From NCBI RefSeq assembly GCF_900635445.1, contig NZ_LR134117.1, positions 3,286,001-3,350,000 on the forward strand: DNA of 64,000 bases, written 5' to 3'. The notes under the pieces are model-generated. The model made no database searches. It had not been told where the DNA came from and saw only the letters and a program-made list of their open reading frames with translations. Positions 28,184 to 36,910 of the stretch are shown one piece after another. Numbering within the stretch: position 1 is the stretch's first letter; the number at the start of each line of letters is the position of its first letter. The stretch comes from Serratia odorifera. Lineage in GTDB: Bacteria > Pseudomonadota > Gammaproteobacteria > Enterobacterales > Enterobacteriaceae. The position numbers were made by a program, and so were the translations under genes.

Positions 28184-28212
28184 ATCATAACGACCTGCCG
28201 GGAGCATGTCAA
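28184..28212 (-). promoter_or_regulatory. tRNA-Asn promoter
   Basis: On the minus strand TTGACA (28212-28207), a 17-base spacer and TATGAT (28189-28184) are followed by the GC-rich discriminator TCCGGCC, which is typical of stringently controlled stable RNA promoters. The tRNA begins 19 bases further on. Confidence 0.85.
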
Positions 28213-28222
28213 AGGGCGATTA

Positions 28223-28254
28223 CGCATTCTGTGACTGTTTGCTTACAGAATGCG
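28223..28254. repeat. 10-bp perfect inverted repeat between tRNA-Asn and agp
   Basis: CGCATTCTGT (28223-28232) and ACAGAATGCG (28245-28254) flank a 12-base loop. There is no T tract next to it. It lies upstream of both the tRNA promoter and the phosphatase gene, so it could be an operator or an RNA hairpin. The rest of 28166-28494 shows nothing else. Confidence 0.5.
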
Positions 28255-28494
28255 CAATTGCTTGAGTTTTTTGCAGATTTATTGGCTCTTTGGCGGATAG
28301 GGCGGCAGCGATCGGCGTGCGGCTGCCGCAATGATCGCCGGTCAGTTGCTGTCGCGCAGCGCCCGTCGCGCTTCTCTCGGCGTGGGCGGGTTTGTCTGCC
28401 CGTGAGTTGCATCACACATTTGCTCGCGCAACCCCCGCCATGATAGCCAGTTCAAGCTAACTCACTAAAAATACACATAATAGGGACAGGCGGG

Positions 28495-29725
28495 ATGAAA
28501 AGAAAAACGTTACTGCTGTGCTTGCCGATGCTGTTCAGCGCCTCGGCGCTGGCCGAGACAGAAGGCTATCAACTTGAACAGGTATTGGTGATGAGCCGCC
28601 ACAACCTGCGCGCACCGTTGGCCAACAACGGCAAGCGTACTGGCGAACGCCACGCCGCAGGCCTGGCCAGCGTGGGATACGCCCGGAGGCCTGCTGACCA
28701 CCAAGGGCGGGGTGCTGGAAGTGTATATGGGCCATTATTTTAACGCCTGGCTCAAGCAAACCGGCCTGCTGCCAGCGGAGGGCTGCCCGGCGCAAGACAG
28801 CGTATACGTTTATGCCAACAGCCTGCAACGCACGGTAGCGACCGCGCAGTTCTTTACCAACGGTGCGTTCCCCGGCTGTGACGTGGCGGTGCATCATCAG
28901 GCGAAAATGGGCGAAATGGACCCGACCTTTAACCCGATCATCACCGATAACAGTGAAAAGTTTAACCAGCAGGCGCTAAAAGCGATGAACGCCAAACTGG
29001 ACTCATTGCAGTTGGACGCCGCCTATCGTCAGTTGGCGAGCATTATCGATTATCAGGATTCTAATGCCTGCAAAAACCGACCGCCAGTGCGATTTGACCG
29101 CCGAAGCGAGCAAGATGAGCGCGGTGCCGGGCAAGGAGCCGGGGTAGCGGGGCCGTTAAAGGTGGGCAATTCGCTGGTTGATGCCTTTATGCTGCAATAT
29201 TACGAAGGTTTCCCGCTGACGCAGGTGGCGTGGGGTAAAGTGACCACGCCTGAGCAGTGGCGCCAGCTGGCACAGCTGAAAGACGGTTATCAGGATTCGC
29301 TGTTCACCTCATCGGTAGTGGCACAGAACGTCGCCAAACCGCTGCTGACTTACATTGATTCGGCGCTGAATGGCACCGATAAAGCCCATTCGCCGAAATT
29401 GACCGTATTGGTCGGCCACGATTCCAACATTGCTTCACTGCTGTCGGCGATGAAGTTCAAGCCGTATCAGTTACCGAACCAATATGAGAAAACGCCAATC
29501 GGCGGTAAACTGGTGTTCCAGCGTTGGCATGATGCCAAACAGGATCGGGATTTGCTGAAAATCGAGTACGTCTATCAATCCACCGAACAGCTGCGTAACG
29601 CCGACAAACTGACGCTGGAGCACCCGCCGCAGCGCGTGACGCTGGCACTGGAAGGCTGCCCTATCGATAAACAGGGTTATTGCGCCTGGAGCGACTTCAA
29701 GAAAACCATGCAAGAGATGTTGTAA
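28495..29725 (+). pseudogene. agp: Agp-type periplasmic glucose-1-phosphatase, three indels
   Basis: Signal peptide MKRKTLLLCLPMLFSASALA, then the histidine acid phosphatase motif MSRHNLRAPLANNG and the distal VLVGHDSNIASL (HD). An extra A at 28633-28634 breaks the frame. Removing it gives NNGSVLANATPQAWPAWDTP and GGLLTTKGGVLEVYMGHYF, the Agp sequence. Later an extra A (A5 run 29072-29076) and a missing G (29141-29144) compensate each other, scrambling about 23 residues that should read TDRQCDLTAEASKMSAVPGK. The family hydrolyses glucose 1-phosphate in the periplasm. All three indels sit in short runs, so sequence error is likely. Confidence 0.88.
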
Positions 29726-29797
29726 CGCTGCCTGCCCCTTTCCCCAGCGGGACGGGGGCATTACACTGGGGGCATTGCCCGTTCATCTGGTTTCTAC

Positions 29798-30493
29798 GTG
29801 TCTGCCTGTTTCCTTAACGATATTCAATGGCTGAACTTCAGCGATTACCCCGGCCACGCGATCCGCGGCCGTTTCAGCGTGGCCGAGTACCACGACTCCC
29901 TGTTTTCCCACTTTGCGGTGCCGTTTCCGGCACATCTGTCTGCGGCAGTGGCCAAGCGGCGGGCGGAGTATCTGGCCGGACGCTGTCTGGCACGGCAGGC
30001 ATTGGCGCAGTTGGATCATCACGGCGTTATCGTCACTACCGGTGACCATCGTGCCCCGGTCTGGCCGTCGGGCATCGCCGGTGCGCTAAGCCACAATGTT
30101 GACACGGTGCTGTGTGCGGTACAGCGGGAACATGGTCTTGGCGGCGTCGGGCTAGATGTCGAAACGCTGATGTCGCAACAGCGCGCAGCGCAACTGTGGC
30201 AAGCGATAGTCTCGACGCAAGAGCATGCCTGGCTACAACGCCAGCCGGTAGCCTTTCCTCATTTGCTGACGCTGGTGTTCTCCGCCAAGGAAAGCCTGTT
30301 TAAGGCGCTGTATCCGCAGGTGCAGCGTTACTTTGATTTTCTTGATGCGCGTACGGTGGCGGTTGACTGGCAGGCGCAAACGCTGGAGCTGGAATTGCTG
30401 ACGACGCTGACGGCGCATTGTCCGGCGGGGCGACGATTTAGCGGACAATTCTTGCTTGATGGTGACACTGTAACTACATTTATTCACTTATAA
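29798..30493 (+). CDS. 4'-phosphopantetheinyl transferase, EntD/Sfp type
   Basis: 231 residues. The motifs are PVWPSGIAGALSHN (P1), GVGLDVE with Asp120 and Glu122 that bind magnesium (P2), and FSAKESLFKALYP with Lys164-Glu165 (P3). The enzyme transfers phosphopantetheine from CoA to carrier domains of nonribosomal peptide or polyketide synthases. No such synthase or siderophore gene is in this window, so it serves clusters elsewhere, as PswP does in Serratia. A symbol is not assigned because EntD and PswP cannot be told apart here. Confidence 0.9.
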   Translation: MSACFLNDIQWLNFSDYPGHAIRGRFSVAEYHDSLFSHFAVPFPAHLSAAVAKRRAEYLAGRCLARQALAQLDHHGVIVTTGDHRAPVWPSGIAGALSHNVDTVLCAVQREHGLGGVGLDVETLMSQQRAAQLWQAIVSTQEHAWLQRQPVAFPHLLTLVFSAKESLFKALYPQVQRYFDFLDARTVAVDWQAQTLELELLTTLTAHCPAGRRFSGQFLLDGDTVTTFIHL

Positions 30494-30594
30494 TTCAAAT
30501 GGATATGTGATTTTTTTACCTGGTGTGTTCGAGACTGGACAACGGTATTTTTAGCGCTAAAATAAGCACTGGATATATAAACAGGTATTTGGCA

Positions 30595-31242
30595 ATGACG
30601 CTCGATCTTTTTGAAGATGCGCTGCCGCCACCGTGGCGTGAAGAGATTGCGCCCGGCGCGGTAGTGCTGCATGGGTTTGTCCGTGACCACGGCCCCGAAC
30701 TGCTGGCGGCGGTGCAGAGCGTGGTGGCACAGGTGCCATGGCGGCACATGACCACCCCCGGCGGCTATACCATGTCGGTGGCCATGAGCTGGTGCGGCAA
30801 CGGCTGGACCAGTGACAGCCGTGGCTATCGTTATTCCGCGCGCGACTCGCGCAGCGGCAAACGCTGGCCGCCGATCCCCGACATCCTGATGGCGCTGGCC
30901 GACGAAGCCGCGTTGCAGGCCGGTTTTGGCCATTACGTGCCGGATTCCTGTCTGATGAACCGTTACGATCCCGGCAGCAAACTGTCATTGCACCAGGATA
31001 AGGACGAGCATGATTTTGGTTCGCCCATCGTCTCGGTGTCGTTGGGGCTACCGGCGGTATTCCAGTTCGGCGGCTTGCAGCGCAGCGATAAAACCCGGCG
31101 TATTCCGTTGGCGCATGGCGACGTGGTGGTGTGGGGCGGTCCGTCGCGGCTGTGTTTTCATGGCATTATGCCGGTAAAAGAGGGCTACCACTCGCTGGTG
31201 GGGCCGCACCGCATCAACATCACTTTGCGCAAGGCGCTTTAA
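30595..31242 (+). CDS. alkB: AlkB-type 2-oxoglutarate-dependent DNA repair dioxygenase
   Basis: 215 residues from the ATG at 30595 (the frame is open upstream but without a site). Iron ligands are His133 and Asp135 (SLHQDKDE) and His189 (RLCFHGI). The 2-oxoglutarate Arg lies in GPHRINITLRK, and YDPGSKLSLH and WGGPSRL are typical. The enzyme reverses 1-methyladenine and 3-methylcytosine damage. It is not next to ada here, unlike in E. coli. Its end overlaps the converging LysR gene by 23 bases. Confidence 0.93.
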   Translation: MTLDLFEDALPPPWREEIAPGAVVLHGFVRDHGPELLAAVQSVVAQVPWRHMTTPGGYTMSVAMSWCGNGWTSDSRGYRYSARDSRSGKRWPPIPDILMALADEAALQAGFGHYVPDSCLMNRYDPGSKLSLHQDKDEHDFGSPIVSVSLGLPAVFQFGGLQRSDKTRRIPLAHGDVVVWGGPSRLCFHGIMPVKEGYHSLVGPHRINITLRKAL

Positions 31243-32176
31243 GCTGCGGCTCCGCTGCCAGGCAGCTGACGATATAATCGATAAACACCCGCAATTTTGC
31301 CGGCAGGTGCTGGGTCGGCGCGTACAGTAGCCACAAGCCCCCCTGATAACTGCTAAGAAAATCCCAATCCGCCAGCACCTGAACCACCTCGCCCTTGGCC
31401 AGCGCCTGTTGTGCGGTAAAGTACGGCAGGCTGCCAATGCCGATATGCTGGCGCACTGCGTCCAGTCGCACCCCGGTGTGATTGGCGGCATAGCGGCCGC
31501 CCACCTTGACCGTTACCGTTTTACCGGCGCGGCGGAACTTCCAGCGGGCGTCGTTCGGCGTTTCTCCCAGGTAAATACAGCTGTGCTGCGCCAGATCCTG
31601 TGGTTGCTGCGGCGTGCCGTGCTGTGCCAGATAATGCGGCGTGGCGCACAGCAGGTGATCGACGGTCATCAACTGGCGGCCAATCAGGCCCGGCGAGGGT
31701 CGATCGGTAATGCGCAGTGCCAGGTCGACCCGGTCTTCAATCAAATCCATATAGCGGTCTTCCAGTCGCAGACGCACGTCGACCTGCGGATAACGTCGCA
31801 GAAATTCCGGCATGTGTGGGTGCAGCACAAAGTGGCCAACCGCCTTCGGCACGCTGACGCTGACCAGACCTTCCGGTTCTGCGCTGCCTTGCCCGCAGAC
31901 CGTCATGGCGGCATTGGCGGCCGCCAGCATCTGCTGGCAATGTTGAAAAACCGCCTCGCCCTGTTCGCTGAGGCGCAGTTTGCGGGTGGTGCGATGCAGC
32001 AAACGCAGGTTCAACGCCTGTTCCAGTTTGCTGACGCTGCGGCTGATGGCCGACGGCGTGGCGCCCAGTCGGCGGGCGGCGGCGGAAAAACTGCCGCTTT
32101 CCACCACCTGAGCAAACACTGCCATTTCGGCCAGCAGCGGTGAGGTTTGATTTGTGATCACAGCGCAAAAGTCCAT
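31220..32176 (-). CDS. LysR family transcriptional regulator (CrgA-type)
   Basis: 318 residues with HTH AVFAQVVESGSFSAAARRLG, RTTRKLRLSEQGEAVFQHC and the ligand domain starting PEGLVSVSVPKAVGHFVL. It converges on alkB and is divergent from the AlaX-like gene at 32248 with 71 bases between starts, so it may control the latter. The N terminus could begin instead at MAVFAQ; the longer start lacks a clear ribosome site. Confidence 0.88.
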   Translation of the reverse strand: MDFCAVITNQTSPLLAEMAVFAQVVESGSFSAAARRLGATPSAISRSVSKLEQALNLRLLHRTTRKLRLSEQGEAVFQHCQQMLAAANAAMTVCGQGSAEPEGLVSVSVPKAVGHFVLHPHMPEFLRRYPQVDVRLRLEDRYMDLIEDRVDLALRITDRPSPGLIGRQLMTVDHLLCATPHYLAQHGTPQQPQDLAQHSCIYLGETPNDARWKFRRAGKTVTVKVGGRYAANHTGVRLDAVRQHIGIGSLPYFTAQQALAKGEVVQVLADWDFLSSYQGGLWLLYAPTQHLPAKLRVFIDYIVSCLAAEPQLKAPCAK

Positions 32177-32247
32177 TCAGTTGACGACGGATTATCAGTT
32201 AATTATGACATGAATATAATAGCGGTATCGTGAAGAAGGAGAAACCA

Positions 32248-32877
32248 ATGACCGAACGACGCTATTACTACAGTGATGACCTGCAGTTGACCGCGCAACT
32301 GCTGGCCTGTAACGCGCTGGATGACGGCAATTACGCCGTGGTGCTGGATGCGACCCTGTTCCACCCGCAGGGCGGTGGGCAACCGTCGGACAGCGGCTGG
32401 CTGAACGGCGTGCCGCTGTTGCGATTGCAGCAACAGGATGAGCAGGTGCTGCATGTGATCGACCGGCCGCTACCGTTGGGGCCGGTCACGCTGACTATCG
32501 ACCCAGCGCAGCGCGCGTTGCATGCGCGCTGGCATTCCGCCGGTCATCTGATTGGCGGGCTGGGGGAGCGGCAGGGGTGGCAACCGGTCAAGGCTCACCA
32601 TTGGCCGGGAGAGGGGCGTATCACCTTTGCACCCGGTAGCGGTGCAAAAACCGTGGAACCGGCGTGGCTGCAAGCCGAACTGGCGCAGTTGATTGCGCGG
32701 GATCTGCCGCGCGTGCAGCAGGCGGAAAATGGCATGCGTAAGGTGGGGTTTGGCGAATTGCCGGCCTATGGCTGCGGCGGTACCCATGTGGCTTCGTTGG
32801 CGGAGCTGGGGCAGGTGCAGATTACGGCGGTAAAAATGAAGAAAGGCCAACTGGTGGTGCAGTATCATCTTGTCTGA
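32248..32877 (+). CDS. AlaX-type alanyl-tRNA editing protein
   Basis: 209 residues from the ATG at 32248, which follows AAGGAG at a good distance; an upstream ATG-like start at 32230 lies before that site. The zinc ligands of the AlaRS editing domain are all present: His96 and His100 (HSAGH), and Cys176 and His180 (CGGTH). TLFHPQGGGQPSDSG is the conserved glycine motif. Free-standing AlaX proteins deacylate mischarged tRNA-Ala, usually Ser or Gly. Confidence 0.92.
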   Translation: MTERRYYYSDDLQLTAQLLACNALDDGNYAVVLDATLFHPQGGGQPSDSGWLNGVPLLRLQQQDEQVLHVIDRPLPLGPVTLTIDPAQRALHARWHSAGHLIGGLGERQGWQPVKAHHWPGEGRITFAPGSGAKTVEPAWLQAELAQLIARDLPRVQQAENGMRKVGFGELPAYGCGGTHVASLAELGQVQITAVKMKKGQLVVQYHLV

Positions 32878-32892
32878 ACAGCCGCGATGGGG

Positions 32893-33141
32893 TTATTTAG
32901 CCGACCCGGCATGGCGTAGCAGGGTGCAGAAGCCGCATTGACAGCCGGCAACCGGCTGTGTGCTACAGCTGCCCAAGCTGACCGCTTGCATATCCATGGC
33001 GTGAAAACCGTAAAACCGGCCTTCAAAGGCGTTTTCAGCCGAGTTGGTTTGCGCCGGCTGCGGCGCGGCAACCTGCGCCTGAAAGGCCATCGCCTTACCG
33101 GCCAGCAGGGTTAACAGCAATGCGCTTAGCTGTGGTTTCAT
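32893..33141 (-). CDS. Small secreted Cys-rich hypothetical protein
   Basis: 82 residues. The first 19 (MKPQLSALLLTLLAGKAMA) are a signal peptide. The mature part has four Cys near its end (GSCSTQPVAGCQCGFCTLLR), with a CxCxxC group that could bind a metal or form disulfides. I do not recognise the family. It converges on the AlaX-like gene, with a 15-base gap. Confidence 0.7.
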   Translation of the reverse strand: MKPQLSALLLTLLAGKAMAFQAQVAAPQPAQTNSAENAFEGRFYGFHAMDMQAVSLGSCSTQPVAGCQCGFCTLLRHAGSAK

Positions 33142-33256
33142 CGTCTGTCCCTCGGTTTTTTTGATACATTATAACAAAATAATCCGCCTGCCAAGCCATC
33201 CCGCGGTTCCAGCCCCGCTTGCATGTCGGCAGGGGGCCGGGCGAGAGAGAAAACGC

Positions 33257-35689
33257 TTACAGCATATGTTCGGTACGGGCGATGATATCGTCCTGGGCGT
33301 CTGGTGACAGCGCGGTAAAGAACGCCGAGTAGCCTGCCACGCGCACCACCAGGTCACGATACTGGTCCGGGTGCTGCTTTGCGTCCAGCAGAGTATCACG
33401 CGAGACGATGTTATATTGAATATGCCAGCCTTTATGTACCTCAAAGAAGGTGCGCAGCAGCGCCATCAACTTCTGGCGATCGCTGTGGTTATCCAGCGTC
33501 GCCGGATTCAGCTTCTGATTCAGCAATACCCCGCCAAGAATAGATCCCGTTTGCAGTTTGCCCACCGAGCCAATCACGGCGGTGGGGCCGAGATGGTCGG
33601 TGCCTGACGCCGGGCTTGCACCTTCCGCCAGCGGCGTATGCGCCTTGCGTCCATCCGGCGTGGCCATGGTGGCGGCGCCAAACGGCACGTTGGCGGAAAT
33701 GGAAGAGGTGCCTGCGTAATAATTGCCGCCGATCGGGCCGCGCCCATAACGCGGATTGTGGTACTGCTTTAACTCATCGATATACGTCTGGTAGGCGCGA
33801 ACCAGCAGGGCGTCAACGCTGTCTTCGTCATTGCCGTATTTTGGCGCGCCGTTAATCAGACGCTGGCGCAGCTGCTCGTGGCTCAGTCCGTCGAAATCTT
33901 GCGCCAGTGCGGTTGCCAACTGCTGCTGTCCAATCGCGCCCTGCTCGAAGACCAGTTTTTTCACCGCTGCCAGGCTGTTGCCGAGGTTGGCGATGCCGAC
34001 CTGCAAGCCCGATACCCAGTCGTACTTGGCGCCGCCCTGTTTGATGCTCTTCGCACGCTCAATGCAGTCGTCCACCAGCGCGGAACAGAGGATGTCATGC
34101 ACGTTTTCTTCGAGCATGGTGTCGACCACATACTCAATTTCGATTGATTTGCGGGTGTAGTAGCGGATCTGGTTATCCCAGGCCGTGAGAACCTGGTCAA
34201 AATTAACGAAGTTGCCTCTGGAAAGCGCCTTCTCCTGCGGCAGGAATACCTCGCCACTGGTGGCGTCGCGCCCCCCCTCCATCGCAGCCAGCATCACCCG
34301 GGCGAAGTTGATAAAGCTCATACCGGTACAGCGGTAGCCCCATTTACCACCGACCGCGGTTTCGATGCAGCCAATAGCGGCATAGTCGTAAGCATCCTGC
34401 TTCTCGATGCCCAGTTTGATAAATTCCGGGATAACGATTTCGTCGTTATTGAACGCCGGCATGCCAAAACCGCAGCGGATCACCTGCACGCAGGCGTCGA
34501 GGAAGTCGTTACTGATGCCGGCGTGATAGCGCACGCTCAGATTGGGTTGAGTGGAGCGCAGCCGACCGCAGGACTCGAGAATAGCGTAAGAAAGCGGGTT
34601 GACCGCATCGATAGCCTGGTCGTTGACCAGCTTCTGGCCGCCGATGGTGACGTTCTGATACAACGGGCTGCCGGCCGAGGCCTTTGAGTGGGAGCCAGAG
34701 CGAATTTTATTGACCTCTAGCAGCTTCAGCCAGCAGCTGTGCAGCAGCTCGATGGCCTGCTCACGCTCAAGGGCATGCTCAAGTTCCACGTCGCGGCGAT
34801 AGTACGGGTAGAGATACTGATCCATGCGGCCAAAGGAGACCGAATGCCCGTTGGACTCAATTTGCAGTATCAACTGGATGAAGTAGCACAGCTGCAGCGC
34901 CTGCCAGAAGGTGTTCGGCGGCTGGTGCGCGATAATGTCGCAGTTTTCGGCGATCGCCAGCAGTTCGTCGCGGCGCTTGGCACGGCTTTCTTGCGTCGCC
35001 ATGCTGCGGGCCAGCGTGGCAAAACGCTGGATATGCTGGCTGACCGCTTGCAGAACGATATCAATCCCTTTGAGAAATTGGTCGCCATGCAGATCGTCCA
35101 ACACCGTCAGATTGATGCGCGTGCGACGTTCGGTCACTTTTTCACGCAGGCCGTCGAGGCCTTGTTCCAGCAGCAGCGCGAAGTTAACCGCCAGATGCGC
35201 GTCGCCGGAGGTCATATTGCCTTCGGCTTTAATAATGCCGGTGGCCAGCAGCGCCTTTTGTTCGTCGGTGAACATGCCATAGCATTTGTCCTGTACCGTC
35301 TGCCCCCGCCACCATGGGCAAATCTGGTGCAGCACGCGCTTGTTCTCTTCGCTGACGGCAAAGCCGGCACCGGGCCTGTCGGCCAGATCGTCTATTTCCT
35401 TTTCAATCCAACTGACGGTGTATTCCGGGAAAATGGGGGCGGCGCGGACTTCACTGGCCTGGTTGCCGACAATCAACTCGTCGTGCTTGATCCAGATAGT
35501 GCGCTGCGCCAGGTGATGCGCCAGCGCCAGCGCGCGACGAAGTGGCATCGGCTTGTCCATATTCTGCTGATAAGCGCTGGTGTAATGCTGCGCTCGCTCG
35601 GTGCAGACCGGCGGTTTAACGATATGTACCAGCGCGTTTTTATGCGCCTTGATGCGGTCCGTCAGGGTGTCGAGCTGTAAAGTTGTCAT
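33257..35689 (-). CDS. ybiW: Glycyl radical enzyme of the PFL/YbiW type
   Basis: 810 residues, the same length as E. coli YbiW and collinear with what I recall of it. The active-site Cys is in AIGCIETAVGGKWGYRC, and the radical Gly (about residue 786) in RVAGYSAFF near the C terminus. SFGRMDQYLYPYYRRD and CPWWRGQTV are also as in YbiW. The substrate of this subfamily is not firmly known. The activase gene lies 4 bases upstream in the same operon, behind an FNR-like box, as expected for an oxygen-sensitive enzyme. Confidence 0.93.
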   Translation of the reverse strand: MTTLQLDTLTDRIKAHKNALVHIVKPPVCTERAQHYTSAYQQNMDKPMPLRRALALAHHLAQRTIWIKHDELIVGNQASEVRAAPIFPEYTVSWIEKEIDDLADRPGAGFAVSEENKRVLHQICPWWRGQTVQDKCYGMFTDEQKALLATGIIKAEGNMTSGDAHLAVNFALLLEQGLDGLREKVTERRTRINLTVLDDLHGDQFLKGIDIVLQAVSQHIQRFATLARSMATQESRAKRRDELLAIAENCDIIAHQPPNTFWQALQLCYFIQLILQIESNGHSVSFGRMDQYLYPYYRRDVELEHALEREQAIELLHSCWLKLLEVNKIRSGSHSKASAGSPLYQNVTIGGQKLVNDQAIDAVNPLSYAILESCGRLRSTQPNLSVRYHAGISNDFLDACVQVIRCGFGMPAFNNDEIVIPEFIKLGIEKQDAYDYAAIGCIETAVGGKWGYRCTGMSFINFARVMLAAMEGGRDATSGEVFLPQEKALSRGNFVNFDQVLTAWDNQIRYYTRKSIEIEYVVDTMLEENVHDILCSALVDDCIERAKSIKQGGAKYDWVSGLQVGIANLGNSLAAVKKLVFEQGAIGQQQLATALAQDFDGLSHEQLRQRLINGAPKYGNDEDSVDALLVRAYQTYIDELKQYHNPRYGRGPIGGNYYAGTSSISANVPFGAATMATPDGRKAHTPLAEGASPASGTDHLGPTAVIGSVGKLQTGSILGGVLLNQKLNPATLDNHSDRQKLMALLRTFFEVHKGWHIQYNIVSRDTLLDAKQHPDQYRDLVVRVAGYSAFFTALSPDAQDDIIARTEHML

Positions 35690-35693
35690 TGTA

Positions 35694-36593
35694 TTATCCT
35701 CGTAGGGTCGCGATCAGCCCTTTATCACCCGCGATGCGTTGGGCGAGCGCCAGCAGAGCCGGATCGTCAAGCGGTTTATCAGGAGCGAGATAGGGCAGGC
35801 CAAGCAGGGTGTACTTGTTCATACCGAGCGTGTGGTAGGGCAAAAAATGAATGTCGCGAACGTGCAGCACATTGGCGGCAAAATCGACGATCGCTTCAAT
35901 TGATTCCCGGTCGGCGTTAAAACCGGGGATCAGCGGGACGCGCAGGGTGATCTGTTTTCCTGCGTCGGCAACGCGCCGCAGATTATCCAGTACGCGCTTG
36001 GCGGAGCCCTCGGTCCAGTGCAGGAATTTCGCCGCATCAACGTGCTTCAGATCGGCAAGGAACAGATCGATCCACGGCAGTGCCGGTTCGATGTATTTCC
36101 ACGGCACGTGCAGACAGGTTTCTACGGCAGTGTGAATAGCATGTTGGCGGCTGGCTTTTAGCAAGCGCAGTGTCAGATCCGGGGTCATAAACGGTTCGCC
36201 ACCGGAGAGTGTCATACCGCCGCCACTGCGGTCATAAAAGGGTTTATCGCGCAGGACGGTAGCCATGATTTCATCGGCGCTTTTCATTTCACCGCAGACG
36301 GTCAGAGCCTGAGTGGGGCAGCAGTCGGTCAGCGCGTTCAGCTGCGCGGGGGCGAGTTTTTCACGCTGGATCACCAGCCCCTCCAGCGTCCGCACGATAA
36401 CCTCCGGCGCCGCCTGTTGGCAGAGATCGCAGCCAGCAAGACACAGACGGGCGTCATACAGCAGCTCCGCTTCGTGGGCGCGGCTTTCCGGGTTTTGACA
36501 CCAGCGGCAGCCCAGCGAGCAGCCTTTCATAAACACCACCGTGCGGATGCCAGGGCCGTCATGGGTGGAATAACGCTGAATATTAAAAATCAT
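35694..36593 (-). CDS. ybiY: Glycyl-radical-enzyme activating protein (YbiY/PflE type)
   Basis: 299 residues. Radical SAM motif Cys25, Cys29, Cys32 (KGCSLGCRWCQ) binds the SAM cluster. Further Cys in CLAGCDLC and DCCPTQAL form the extra ferredoxin-like cluster seen in this activase subgroup. SGGEPF binds SAM. It installs the glycyl radical on the enzyme encoded 4 bases downstream. This is the first gene of a two-gene minus-strand operon. Confidence 0.94.
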   Translation of the reverse strand: MIFNIQRYSTHDGPGIRTVVFMKGCSLGCRWCQNPESRAHEAELLYDARLCLAGCDLCQQAAPEVIVRTLEGLVIQREKLAPAQLNALTDCCPTQALTVCGEMKSADEIMATVLRDKPFYDRSGGGMTLSGGEPFMTPDLTLRLLKASRQHAIHTAVETCLHVPWKYIEPALPWIDLFLADLKHVDAAKFLHWTEGSAKRVLDNLRRVADAGKQITLRVPLIPGFNADRESIEAIVDFAANVLHVRDIHFLPYHTLGMNKYTLLGLPYLAPDKPLDDPALLALAQRIAGDKGLIATLRG

Positions 36594-36910
36594 AATTCAC
36601 TCCCACGAGTTTCATATGAAGATTAAATAACTTTCTATTGAAATCTAGTTTGACTTTTATCAACTTGGTGACAGGTTGCTGCGTGCGAGTTTTAAACCAT
36701 GCTGAATCTCACACTTTGAGGACCCGTCACTCTCGTCTTTTAATCCCTGCCGGCCACCCCTCTGAGGCTTGATTGTCACCGAGGCTGTTTTGGCTGGTCA
36801 CCTTGTGCATTTTCTAACAAAGCATTGCCGGATTTGTTCGTTCAATTCCCTGTCGATTTGGTTTGTTATCTAACCCATAACTTCCAGAAATATATAAGGG
36901 CGTGGCGAGC
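36594..36910. other. Divergent promoter region between the radical operon and the ABC operon
   Basis: 317 bases with no gene. It holds the FNR-like box at 36650-36663 and promoters for both sides. No further operator was recognised. Confidence 0.6.
36650..36663 (-). promoter_or_regulatory. FNR-like box upstream of ybiY
   Basis: TTGAC-TTTT-ATCAA differs from the FNR consensus TTGAT-N4-ATCAA in one base. It lies 57 bases upstream of the ybiY start, a fitting place for activation of an anaerobic radical enzyme operon. Confidence 0.65.

Noticed and set aside
34739..35680. Plus-strand frame of 313 codons
   Set aside because: Antisense to the glycyl radical enzyme, which is full length and conserved.
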